DNA of 64,000 nt. Source: Panaeolus papilionaceus (Eukaryota > Basidiomycota > Agaricomycetes > Agaricales). The position numbers and the translations under genes are program-made. Location of the stretch: assembly GCA_015501605.1 (NCBI GenBank), contig JADNRZ010000012.1, positions 1,364,001 to 1,428,000 of the forward strand. Reading direction: 5' to 3'. The notes under the pieces were generated by a model. It saw only the letters and a program-made list of their open reading frames with translations. It did not search any database and was not told where the DNA came from. Shown in pieces: positions 26,785 through 37,108 of this stretch (position 1 is the first letter of the stretch; the number at the start of each line of letters is the position of its first letter).

Positions 26785-28208
26785 AAAACACCACAAAATC
26801 TAATGTTTATTGACTCATACTTTTAAAGTTCCCGATTCAGCGCTTCAGTGTAATCCCATCATGTGATTACAACGCTCTTATATGCGCTCGCACGCATATC
26901 TTCCTTTCCTTAGTCTTATCATCGTCGCTACCATTTGTATTCATTACTCGCCGTGTTCACGCGTTTACAGAATATAGGGATTGCCTGTTCATTTCTCTGT
27001 GCAATCGCTTCAGTGTTTCCTGCGTTGCCTGCAGGTTTCCATTCAGCTTCAACCCCTTGTACTAAATTACCCCCCCCCCCCCCCCCCCCCCCCTACAGCC
27101 TAAAATAACACCCAGAATTCCTGGGGCTGTTGAAGCAAGGGCGATAAGCAGTTGTAATGATTCGATTGGCGCCCATACATATCAGTGATAGGTAAGCCGT
27201 ACGACAGTTGCTGGTCGACCCTTCCTTATCATGTGGAAGCGCAACAGTGTTGTCGGCTTGAGTATCCCATTTAAATGCGGCAGCGCTGATTATGATAATG
27301 AGGGATACGAAGAGGATAGCAAAGAAGTTGGTGCGCACGAATTAACATTGGGAGCCTGTTCAAGTTGGCACGAGCGTTCGGTCAAATTCCCGTACGGAGG
27401 CGAGTTTAACTTGGAAGACAAGTCCAGGAAAACTCGTGAAGCTGGTCATAGTGAAGGACCACCCACCGCATAGATAATGTTCTCCCTCTCATAGTCCCAC
27501 CCTTAATTCTTCCGTTGATCGGAATTTGATATAAGCTCGTGAATTGCTCAATGAGGGTCATGTCCGGGCAAGCACGGAGGTCTCCATTGACTGCATGATT
27601 GGATTTGTAGACGAGTCACCCACTCTTGAATGCCTCGAGTCTAAGCATCCATGGACCACGAGACTTACTCCACGTCTATTTCCATTGGGGGGTCAAGGAA
27701 CTTTGACAATCAGTAAGACTTTATCGACCCCTGAAAAGGACTCGTAAGCAGTCCTCATGGCCCGAACCTGTCGGGACTTTTCACCCTCAGGGAACTTTTT
27801 GCAGACGTAAGTACTTATGTATGGTACCATGGTGGAGGAGGAGGTGCAGTATTCTACGGCATTGTGATTACACGAATTTCGACTAATTAAAGGTGAAATG
27901 AGATGACTCTTTGGCGATCTGCGACTTAAACCTCCTTTCGATGACCGAACTGAGGCGAAATGCCCTCCATCCTGGACTAATCATCTCTAAATGTAACAAA
28001 TCGCCGAAAAATCAATTGAAAAGCTACTATATAGTATATAGTTAGCATTCGTCCTATTTTTAGGGCTGTTTCATCAAATCACAAATTTTGATCCATGAGA
28101 AAGCTATACCATGCAAGCATATAATAAGACCTTGTTGTGAGATTATGGAGCTGAATCCCACATTTGCCCAACTTGCTTCCTGTTTGCTACTACGTTCTTC
28201 TGGAGGAA
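26785..28208. other. Intergenic, holds a 24-bp C homopolymer
   Basis: No supported gene. The open frames at 27231-27473 and 27544-27747 have no domain. A run of 24 C lies at 27070-27093. Confidence 0.4.
27070..27093. repeat. Poly-C tract (24 nt)
   Basis: An uninterrupted run of 24 cytosines, the only long homopolymer of its kind in the window. Its length is likely variable or uncertain in the assembly. Confidence 0.95.
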
Positions 28209-30159
28209 ATGAGTTCTGGTTTGGGCTCGAGCTATGGTGTCTGGCTCGTCTCGTTGTTCCTCGAAACCATGTAAGTCAGACACACAGTAGACTGTCAAGC
28301 TGTGACTGAAGAAACTGCACTAAATTTCAGTCTCTATGGTTGCGGCCTTTTGCAGGCGTGGTTATATTTCCATTGGTATCAAAAAGACCATAGGGGCATA
28401 AGGGCCATGGTGAGTGGCTTATGTCCCTCTCACTGGAAGGCAACTGTTGATTTCAGATTATCTCAAGGTCCTTCTACTCGTGTAGGTCTGCGTAACGTGT
28501 TGCCTCTGTTCTGCTCTCTCAATTGGTGTTAGGCTTCTAGAAACACTCCAGATTGCGTTTATTTTTACATCGACATATCTATGCCTTATCACACACTTCG
28601 GGGACTTTGCCTACTTGATGAAGATTAATTGGTGCGCTATTAATAGAACTGAGATTATGACAAGGATGTCCTGACTAACTGCACTTTTAGGGCCGATTCT
28701 GTGAGCACCAATGCTTTCTGGAGTGAACATCGTCGATTGACCGCCGTTAATACATCCCCTTCAGGCCCAACTACCACTAACGGTACCTTACCCTCATCTT
28801 ACAGCGGTTTTTTTATCATGTCTACTGATATGACGAACTAGTACCTTTCAGCCTTCGTAGTTCAAATGTGAGACTCGTGATGCTTCTTTTGAGGAACGCC
28901 ATTCACCCAGCCCACAGATATTTTTCATCGTGCATCTATAAGCGTGGGTCTGTCTCCTGCAATGGCCCAAATACCGTCGCTGATTTAGGGAGAAAAGTAA
29001 ACAGGAATGCGAAGCTCTTACCCGCACTCATCGTACGTACCAAAATCTACATATTCAGACATTGTCTACTACCGTCCTGAGTAGGTTGCGCTAGCAGTGA
29101 CTCAACTAGGTGAGTTTTAAACAATCGTAATATTTCTATCATTCTAATTTTCATAAATTTCAGGCGCTGGTATTGGTACATATTTTCGTTCTTCACTTCA
29201 ATCGTTACAACATCGCTCACAAAATCTCTTGAGCCAGCCCAGGATGTGGTGATGTATGTCCTTGCATTGACAGTCGAGTAGCAATTGCTTAACCTCCCTC
29301 TCAGAACAAGATTAGGAACATTTGAACAACTTCAAGAAACAGCGGTAAGTTTTAAGGCGTCAAATGTTCAAACCACGAAGCTAATGATATCGACCCTGCA
29401 GCCAACCTACGCGCTTCAAAGTGCCGCGACTCTTGCATGCGATCTTCTCATCACTGGCTCCCTACTACTTCGCCTGAATAGTTCAAGGTCAGGGTTAAAA
29501 GCGTTCGTACAGTCATGATCAGAAGCCTATCGTTACTCCACGCTAATTCTGTCCACAGAACGAACTCGATGCTCGACAGGCTCATGATAAATGCCGTCAA
29601 CCGAGGAGGCCTTACCGCTCTCGCTGCTGCCCTGAATCTCATCTTGGTGCGGCATTGTGTTTCACAAAAATGAACGACAGAACTAAAGACTTCATAGTAT
29701 GTTTCCCGTCCGAACACTCTCTGGTTCCTCATTGGGCTATTCCTCAGCAGCAAGCGTGCGTCCCTGACCAGACCCCGACCTCGAGTACAACTAATGCAAT
29801 CGTTTGGCAGTGTACATGAACAGTTGCCTTGCATCGTACGCTTTCTATGGAATTGGATATGCCTAGTATACCACTGATCATACCCTTTCTCACTCTAAAA
29901 ACAGTCTGAATAGTAGGAATCACATAAGAAGCAAGTTTAGCAACCTCACAATTACCGACACGGACTGGCGGGCGATGGAGAGCATCCGCGAACCACAGCA
30001 CCCACCAGAATGCGCAGTAGCGATCACGATACAAAGTGAGACACACACAGAAGAGGTGAGCGGTCCTGTATTTATTTCTTTATCTTGACCGTTGTGATAT
30101 ATATTCAAATCGAATAGCAGGAAGTCAAGCGGCCACAGCTTGTTGATCGAATGGTGTAG
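28209..30159 (+). CDS. DUF6534 multi-pass membrane protein, paralog 2
   Basis: The ATG at 28209 gives MSSGLGSSYGVWLVSLFLET, aligned with the paralog starts. Exons continue LLQAWLYFHWYQKDHRGIRA, LLETLQIAFIFTSTYLCLIT, GDFAYLMKINW, VNRNAKLLPALI, VALAVTQL, GTFEQLQETA, AATLACDLLITGSLLLRLNS, and the signature SMLDRLMINAVNRGGLTALA. The polar tail contains TDTDWRAMESIREP and ends VKRPQLVDRMV-stop at 30159. It shares intron positions with paralog 1, so the pair arose by tandem duplication; the element at 26188-26784 lies between them. Function unknown; a multi-pass plasma or endomembrane protein by hydropathy. Confidence 0.75.
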
Positions 30160-30508
30160 CACCCGCGTTACTTGCGGTAATATTAATTGAGCGTTGTCAT
30201 GTAGCGATGCGTATAAGTAGTTGACCATATATACCATTTCAGCCTTGGATGTTCATCGTTCGGCTATCATCATGGGAAGAAAGCTTTTTCTAGCTTTTTC
30301 GACGTGCCTGTCTATTGCATGTGCGCGAGGGAACTTTGGTATTAATAGAATCTATTGTCTAGTAAGTCATATTCGATCACTGCCAGATGGGCCTGCTTCG
30401 AGAAATTAGCGAGAGGAGCCTAATCGAACAGTGATTCAACTCCACCCAGATGTTGAAAAGGAGGTATAGTGTTTTCTGTTTAATATTGACTAGGGTCGCT
30501 TGAGAGTC

Positions 30509-30665
30509 GACACTGAGATGTATTGACAGCCGACGTCGCGTCTGCAACGTGTCGAAAAGGCGGAGTTTTCTGGGACATAAGGAGGACATTCTCGATAGAA
30601 GCACATCCTACGAAGACCCGTGACTCTACCCGAAAGACCTATGGGGCCAGACAAATCGATATAAG
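30509..30665 (+). repeat. Duplicated promoter segment, copy A
   Basis: This stretch (for example AGCCGACGTCGCG, AAGGCGGAGTTTTCTGGGAC and AAGACCCGTGAC) recurs with substitutions at 31527-31684. It ends in the TATA sequence GATATAAG at 30658-30665, 38 bp before the first ICMT-like ATG. Confidence 0.75.
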
Positions 30666-30702
30666 AACCAGACGGCAATGAACAATCCGAGCCGCCTCCA
30701 TC

Positions 30703-31479
30703 ATGATTCTGTTCAAAGTCCCTCTGGCCATCGTCGCCTCTTATATATACGCTGCAGCATACAAAGCCCCAAACCCGGTCCTTGACCAATCGAGCCAAAA
30801 GGAGATTAAACGTGGAACGGTGATTGAAAACAATTGGAGTCAACATGTCTGCATCGTCTTGGGGGTACGTCGGCATTGCGGTCTAATAAATAGCGAAATG
30901 TCACTGAAACGAATCCACCAGGCGTTGCAAGCCTTCGTCGCAATCGCAGAAGCCTCTCTAATCTTGACACGAGATACTCCATTTTCACCAGCAGGGAGAC
31001 TTGCCTCTCGATTATTCGTGCTTCAGGGAGGGAACCCGACCCGACTGAATCTTGGCTTGCTCCACTTCATTGCAGGGTTGATGATGATCTTTGGTGGACT
31101 CATGCGTATCTCGACGTTTAAAACCCTTGGCAAATTCTTCACCTTTCGAGTTGGAATTCAGAAGGACCATAAGCTCATAACCAACGGCCTGTACTCTGTC
31201 GTGCGTCACCCAGCATATGCGGGTGTCCTCCTCACACAGCCAGGAATACTACTCTGGAATGCAGCGTCGGGGTCGTGGGTCAGGGAATGCGGAATACTGA
31301 ACACGAGGTGGGGCGTGATTTTCTGTGTTATTACAGCCCTCCGACATGCGGCATCGCTATACCTCCTCCCCTTTAGTCGGCTGCCGCAAGAAGACGCCTT
31401 ATTGAAGAAGACTTTTGGCAATGAATGGGAGGAGTGGGCTAGTAGAGTTCCCTACAGATTAATCCCTGGCATCTATTAA
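30703..31479 (+). CDS. Isoprenylcysteine carboxyl methyltransferase-like protein, copy 1
   Basis: ICMT-family integral membrane enzymes use SAM to methylate the carboxyl group of prenylated C-terminal cysteines at the ER. Exon 1 is 30703-30864 (MILFKVPLAIVASYIYAAAY), exon 2 is 30922-31479, and the product is about 239 residues. Membrane segments include LQAFVAIAEASLIL and LHFIAGLMMIFGGLM. The catalytic C-terminal region carries NGLYSVVRHPAYAGVLL, the RHPxYxG SAM-site motif, and ends WASRVPYRLIPGIY-stop. The 57-bp intron is a multiple of three without a stop, so retention would add 19 residues in frame. The N-terminus is shorter than in yeast Ste14, so the true substrate is uncertain. Confidence 0.82.
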   Translation: MILFKVPLAIVASYIYAAAYKAPNPVLDQSSQKEIKRGTVIENNWSQHVCIVLGVRRHCGLINSEMSLKRIHQALQAFVAIAEASLILTRDTPFSPAGRLASRLFVLQGGNPTRLNLGLLHFIAGLMMIFGGLMRISTFKTLGKFFTFRVGIQKDHKLITNGLYSVVRHPAYAGVLLTQPGILLWNAASGSWVRECGILNTRWGVIFCVITALRHAASLYLLPFSRLPQEDALLKKTFGNEWEEWASRVPYRLIPGIY

Positions 31480-31526
31480 GCCGCGGGCTATCATACATAT
31501 TGATGTTAACAATGCTTGGGTCGGCA

Positions 31527-31684
31527 CCGAGATGTTCTGACAGCCGACGTCGCATCGCGACATGTCAAAAAAGCGGAGTTTTCTGGGACTTAGGGAGCAT
31601 ATTATCGGTAGAAGCATACATAGCCTAGGAAGACCCGTCACGTTGCCAAAAACGTCCAAGGGTCAGTTTCATCGGTATAAAATA
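31527..31684 (+). repeat. Duplicated promoter segment, copy B
   Basis: Second copy of the segment at 30509-30665, located upstream of the second ICMT-like gene and ending in TATAAAAT at 31677-31684. The duplication unit therefore includes promoter and gene and is about 1.0 kb long. Confidence 0.75.
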
Positions 31685-31739
31685 TCCATGAACGATTACC
31701 TATCCTCTTCAACCCAGAACACGATTCCACCCATCTGCA

Positions 31740-32515
31740 ATGATCGCGCTCAAAATTCCGTTAGCCATTATCGCCTCCTACCTATACGCTGCAGCCTACA
31801 AAGCCCCAAACCCGGTTCTAGACCAATCGAACCAAAAGGAAATCAAACGTGGAAAGTTGATCGAAAACAATTGGAGTCAACAAATCTGCATCGTGCTAGG
31901 GGTAAGTAAACGTTTCGCAGCATTGGACAACGACGTGTTATCGAGACCAATGAGTAGATGCTACAAGCCTTCGTTGCAATCGCGGAAATTTCTCTTATCC
32001 TCACACGGGATGCTCCATCTTCTCCAGCCGAAAAACTCGCTTCTCGATTATTCGTGCTTCAGGGAGGTGACCCTACAAAGCTGGATTTTGGCTGGCTCCA
32101 CATGGTTGGAGGGACGATGATGATATTTGGAGGACTCATCCGTGTCTCAGCATTTAAAACGCTCGGGGGATTCTTCACCTTTCAAGTCGGAATACATAAG
32201 GACCACAAGTTGATCACAAACGGCTTGTACTCTGTCGTGCGACATCCCGCCTACGCGGGTATCCTCCTCACACACCCGGGAATAGTGCTTTGGAATGGTG
32301 CATCTGGGTCGTGGGTCAGGGAGTGTGGAATTCTCGACACCAAATGGGGCGCCATGCTTTGCCTCCTCGTAGCCCTCCGCCACGCGGCATCGCTATACTT
32401 ACTTCCTTTTAGTAGAATGCCGCAGGAAGACGCACTGTTGAAGCAAACTTTTGGGAAGGAATGGGAGGAATGGGCGAATAGAGTACCGTATCGATTGATT
32501 CCAGGAATCTATTAA
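31740..32515 (+). CDS. Isoprenylcysteine carboxyl methyltransferase-like protein, copy 2
   Basis: Exon 1 is 31740-31901 (MIALKIPLAIIASYLYAAAY), exon 2 is 31958-32515, again about 239 residues. It matches copy 1 almost throughout, including VGIHKDHKLITNGLYSVVRH, PAYAGILLTHPG and the end WANRVPYRLIPGIY-stop. Differences are mostly conservative, which suggests both copies are under selection. The 56-bp intron at the same place is not a multiple of three, unlike that of copy 1. The homeodomain-like gene converges from the other side, with its stop 150 bp away. Confidence 0.83.
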
Positions 32516-32662
32516 GCCATGTTTGTCAAGATCGTTATCATACACATGTCACTGAACGGGATAGACGTCAGCCTCGGGCGTAAAACAAAGAGAATACGGC
32601 ACTAACGTCTAGGGTCAAAATCTTCTTAGAAAGCAACGGAGACCAGTGCGAAAGTGTAATAA

Positions 32663-33989
32663 TCACGAACAGCCACAAACACCAATTATGGAGCCATCGA
32701 AGCAAACACGAAAACCTGAGAAGCACCAAGTCGGGTAGCGAGTATTCATATCGACAATGTTGCATGAAGGGATGTCGGGAGAAGAGAACGTGTAGCAAGC
32801 GGGATCCAAAGAAACGGCACAGTCCACAGACGGGAACTCGTAATCAGCAGGGTTATAGGGCACGGGGTTAATATCTAGAAGTGCGCAGAGATCCAAGTCG
32901 GCCGTGAGGGATGGAACTGGAGTTTCTGAGAGGGATGACGACAGCGTTCAACGCATGAGATACATGATCGAAATCAGTCATCACTCGAAATTCAATCGCA
33001 GAAATAATACCTGGTCGATCTTCGTTTGTTGTCGCATACGCACAGCTCAAAGGCACGACGACGTCAGTTTCAAGTTTTAAATCAAGTAGGGTATCGGATG
33101 TAGCGATAGGAGAGCTGGATCGCCGACACTCTGGAGGAGGTGAGCTTGAAGGGAGAGAGGATGCCACCGGCGACGATAGTCTGCTAGAGCTTGGAGCTAC
33201 GTCAGCTGAAACAGCGCATACATGCGTAGAGTTTAGCCAGGCAAGATAGCAAAAGTCGACGTCGCCAAAAATATACCAAACAATCGAGCATTAGAGCGCA
33301 GAATTCGTGCTGTGAGTGGTACAGGTCGTTTCCCTTTGCTCTGACTCCTCGTGAATGACATTGTAGAGTCATCACTTGTCAAGGTTGCGTCCGAGGGAGG
33401 ATGAGACGTGTCAACAATGTCTATATGCACATAAAATTTATCTAGCTCGGAATTCCACAAATACATTCAAGAATACGCACCTTCAGCTTCCAATTTAACG
33501 TCGACTTCCAGCGGAATTTCGGGCGGAATCCCGACATCTAGTTCATAGTTCTCGTCGGGGACGAAAATGCGCCTGGTCCTCGCGGTTTGCTTGCATTTCC
33601 ACCACCACCGATTTACCTGTCGAGGATCTAGGTTCCTCGCCGCGCACCAAGCACGTCTAGATGCGATTGTTGGTATCCTTGGATTGGCAGGCCAGATGAG
33701 GTTCAATTCGGCAAGATGAACAGCGTGAATTGGCGAAAACACAGGTTTTATGTCAGGGTCGCAAAGGGAGTCAGAATTAATTTTTTCAGCATCCCTCGCA
33801 GTTTTATCTTGCTTTGTAGTTTTTTGTCTGATAGCCTGAGCCGCATGTTTCAAGGAAAATCAGTAAAGTAGCACCGAGAGACTCGCATGGGTGAGTATGA
33901 ACCGTGACAGTAATCGCGTTTCCAGAGTTTTTTGAGGGAGCCTTCAAAGTCGAAGAATTTTTCAGCCGTTTTCCAGATATTTTAGACAT
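32663..33989 (-). CDS. Homeodomain-like transcription factor
   Basis: The start at 33989 (MSKISGKRLKNSSTLKAPSK) is joined by a GT-AG intron (about 33840-33906) to the homeodomain exon: FSPIHAVHLAELNLIWPANP, then SRRAWCAARNLDPRQVNRWW, then WKCKQTARTRR. The spacing fits the second and third helices of a homeodomain. Where canonical helix 3 has W-F-x-N-R, this one has W-W-W-K-C-K, so the invariant Asn51 is Lys. Downstream exons are Ser/Pro/Asp-rich (LARLF..., PSSSRLSSPVASSLPSSSPP, VDCAVSLDPACYTFSSPDIP), as in regulatory tails. The stop is at 32663. An in-frame ATG at 34070 is an alternative start. It is probably a nuclear regulator; it is not an HD1/HD2 mating pair. Confidence 0.6.
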
Positions 33990-34308
33990 TTTCAGAGACG
34001 TCAGGTCCAGGAACAAGTGCAAGCTCAGAGAGGAGAACAGCCCAGGGATGGTGGAAGTCGGGAACAACATGCAAATTGACAGCGAGGGATGGGAAATGCC
34101 GAGGATTGGATTACGCCATAAGATCCCACGATGCCCATCATCCAGCGTGACCGACTCGACCTTGTGCTTACCAAGGGCTTATGTTGGGTTTATGTCTGGC
34201 GGCCATGGCTTTCGTCCATCCTTCCACTGGTTCCCATCGGCGCACCATAACCCACATCACAACACATTCTACGGATTCAGCTTTAACCTGACGCTTCATT
34301 CATTTCCA

Positions 34309-35406
34309 TGAGCTCTCCAGGGACACTAAGCACAGGGACAACCTCGTCGACATCGTCGTCGGCAGTTTTATGTACGCTCAACTGGTCCTTTCATCAAAAA
34401 TCACTCGTTGGTCTAAACGTCATAGCTTCTCAGATGCGTTACCTGAAACGACCATATTTCAATCTGTAGACGGAAAAACGTCTATTTCTATCACAAACAA
34501 ATCTCTGGAGGAGTCAGGATCACAATTTCCTGCTGCTGAACCTTACGAAGATCAACCGAATTTCAGGAAACCAGTTGTTCTTCCAGAACCCTCAGAAGTG
34601 CTCTTACTTCTGCTTCAGTTTTTTTATTCCCCGAAGCCCGATCTGTCCCGTCTCTCAGTTCCAGAGGTTACCCAATTGTATCTCGCATCGAAGAAGTACA
34701 ATGTTCTAGCCGCGATAGAAGTGTCGACGTGAGTGATTCTGATGCATTATTCAATGTGCGTGATACTGAATTCTACTTTCCAAACCGAAACATGGCGTAA
34801 CAGAAAAGCGATACTGGACCATCCTGAAGAGCTCCTCGCAGCCGCTTTACGCGAGTACTCCCAGTCTACCCATAATTCTAACTTGGACCTCTTCGCACAC
34901 ATGTGCGTCAGTCTCCCTCTCGGGAATACTCTGCGTGCCATCCCAGTGGAGTATCATTGCGCTTGGGTAAGCTCTCACTTGCCAATCCTCTCCGGAGACG
35001 AAATAATCTCCATGTAACCTAGATAAATTTCTTCGACGCTTGGAATGAATTGTGGAAATCTGCCCTCGATGAAACACGAACCTTTCACGCACCAGATTCA
35101 TCATGTTCATTCGCTAAATCTCTAGGAGACTACGCGTATAATTTGATCAAAGACAAACCCCCTCCCGCCGGGTTATGGAGCAGAAAAGTTCCTTTCCCGT
35201 TTGGCATGTTTGCAAGTGGTCTAGGTCCTGATATGTACCTTCCTGAGTGCTGCGGGACAGGGTTTCATCTCTGGGTTAAGGCCGCTGAGAGACGTGCATC
35301 GGAGATACCCTTATTCTCGCAGGTACTGGTGATGAAGCCAGTATTTGGATATCCCAAGTTTAATCCCTCACTTAATGTACTTACTACACAAGCCTCATTG
35401 TCGTAG
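34309..35406 (+). CDS. BTB/POZ-like domain protein
   Basis: The exon at about 34420-34729 carries a BTB-like fold signature: FSDALPETTIFQSVDGKTSI, VVLPEPSEVLLLLLQFFYSP and EVTQLYLASKKYNVLAAIEV. Later exons read RKAILDHPEELLAAALREYS, LPLGNTLRAIPVEYHCAW, FFDAWNELWKSALDETRTF and FAKSLGDYAYNLI, ending in a stop at 35406. Agaricomycetes have many BTB proteins of about 300 residues of this kind, generally taken as protein-interaction adaptors. The start is uncertain. An ATG at 34309 could join through a 62-bp GTACGC...CAG intron (34372-34433), but that model drops the HSFSD residues expected at the head of the domain. Confidence 0.55.
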
Positions 35407-35704
35407 CTCCCGGTTTATGCTCTACACAAATGCCTCTTCTCGCCTACCATGGATTGCACAGCCCGCAATTAAGACGAGACACAAGCCATTGGCATGTCTC
35501 TGTGACCATGGCCACAAGATAAGTATTGTAATCAGCCTTCGAAGGAGCCATGTCACAGTTGTAAAGTACGCGCACATCTTTGCTCTCTTCATTTGTGATG
35601 AGATTTGGATCATTCCTCCTCGTTGAGCGGGGAAACTGAAGCAGAATTAGGGGCATGTATGGTGTTAGCGATTTAAACCTCGCAGCTTTTGACTTTCCGT
35701 AATA

Positions 35705-35974
35705 CTAAACGGATAAAATACGCACGAAGGACAGCGGGCCCAGTACTACTGGGTCCTTTGTTGGGGTTGTTATCGTGTCCAGAGTATGGCCCAAGAATTG
35801 AGTATCATCTAGCCACGGAGGCTCATGAGAAAGGAGTAAGAATTCATCGTGGAAGAACCATTTACCTGGGACAGGTGTATTGCTACCATTAGCGCGGGTA
35901 TCCTTGACAGGAGCTGCGTACATGAAGGTTAGAAGTAAGGATAGTGCGGTAAAGAGTGTGAGTTTGGAGAACAT
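35705..35974 (-). CDS. Small secreted protein A
   Basis: The ATG at 35974 opens a clear signal peptide, MFSKLTLFTALSLLLTFMYA, followed by APVKDTRANGSNTPVP. A GTAAAT...TAG intron then leads to a short last exon LGPLSFVRILSV-stop ending at 35705. If the intron is not removed, the frame stays open to the same stop. The mature peptide would be about 30 residues (spliced) or about 70 (unspliced), without Cys. It is paralogous to protein B at 37024 in its signal peptide, the APVKD start and the LGPLS motif. The function is unknown; candidates are a secreted signal or effector-like peptide. Confidence 0.5.
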   Translation of the reverse strand: MFSKLTLFTALSLLLTFMYAAPVKDTRANGSNTPVPGKWFFHDEFLLLSHEPPWLDDTQFLGHTLDTITTPTKDPVVLGPLSFVRILSV

Positions 35975-36031
35975 GGTACCTCTGGGTTGCAAGTAGGATG
36001 GGTTGAAAGAGATAGGCTCAACTGTCAACGA

Positions 36032-36040
36032 CTTTTATAT
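36032..36040 (-). promoter_or_regulatory. TATA box of small secreted protein A
   Basis: ATATAAAAG on the minus strand lies 58 bp upstream of the ATG at 35974. Confidence 0.5.
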
Positions 36041-36552
36041 TCGCTGTGACTTCGGGAGGAATTATTTTGATTCTCGAACGCAGTATTGTTCGTCTGCATG
36101 CCATTGCATATGATCCTGAATACATGACAGTCCGCATGGAACTGATTCACCTTACTTATCACTCTAATCAGCGGGCTGACAGGAGCGATTGTGCTCATTT
36201 ACTAACCCTTTTTGGAAACAAGATAACCTCCCCATTTATGATTTGACCTACTTACATATGGTATTTCTTCGGCGCTTGGAAGCCACTCCCATGGATGTCC
36301 TTCGTGAATCACGGAGCATTCATCCACTGCTAACTCGTCGTGTTTATTCTTCTGATTGACAGGAATTCGCAAAACAGAATGGGGAGATTGACATAGTGGT
36401 TGACTACTCGTGTTCTCCATGATGACTAGTAATGCTCGAATGAATGTCACTCTCAGTATGATGGGAATCAAGGCAACTGCCTCCCACTAAGACGAGACAT
36501 AACTGTCGTTCCTGTTATCGTCATAAGGGAAAAGCATATAAGAAAAATGTAG

Positions 36553-37024
36553 TCAGATCAAAGCAACCAATCGACGTACTTGTTTACTAGTACTAGTGGT
36601 ATGATCTGCGGCTGGAGGGTCGTGACTCAAGTTGGGGTCGGAAATCGTATCACCGCTCTTGTGTTCGGTGGGCTCCTGGAACAGAAACCCAGCGAGACGA
36701 AAGAGCAGAAGAATGCAATCAAATTGAGAATCTTTCAGAATAAGGGATGAATTTAAACGCACAGATAATAATGATAACGGACCCAACCCAGCAGTGAGTT
36801 CCGTTAGAGCTTCATCTGAGATCGGGATATCACCCTGGAACAGAAGATCGCCTATTTATGCAAAACCAAGGGGGGTAAATGGCCGTGCATAGAGGTAGAG
36901 AGGACCACAAACTGATAGGGATGTCAGCGTTAATGTCAGCTAGATGAAGGTCCTTCACGGGAGCTGCTTTTACGAAGGTTAGAAGTAAAGACAGTGCGGC
37001 GAAGAACGCGAGCTTGGAGAACAT
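36553..37024 (-). CDS. Small secreted protein B
   Basis: The ATG at 37024 gives the signal peptide MFSKLAFFAALSLLLTFVKA and a mature start APVKDLHLADINADIPI. A GTTTGT...CAG intron joins this to ALTELTAGLGPLSLLSV, after which the frame may run through a Ser/Asp-rich tail to 36553. Intron ends and the tail are uncertain; a further intron is possible. It shares signal, APVKD and LGPLS with protein A, 1 kb away in the same orientation. A TATA-like GAATATAAGG lies at 37099-37108 on the minus strand. Confidence 0.45.
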
Positions 37025-37108
37025 TTCTATCGCACTCCCAGGTCGAAAGTAGGATGGGTTGAAAAAGGTAGGTCCTGGCAGGTCTCAGTCGCCCATAGCC
37101 TTATATTC

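Noticed and set aside
33467..33853. Start of the homeodomain gene at 33853
   Set aside because: That frame opens with TTG, not ATG, and lies in an intron according to the joined model; the upstream ATG exon at 33989 joins in phase.
30703..37024. Mating-type locus
   Set aside because: There is a homeodomain-like gene and ICMT-like genes, but only one homeodomain gene (no HD1/HD2 divergent pair), no mitochondrial intermediate peptidase neighbour, no STE3 receptor and no CaaX pheromone frame.
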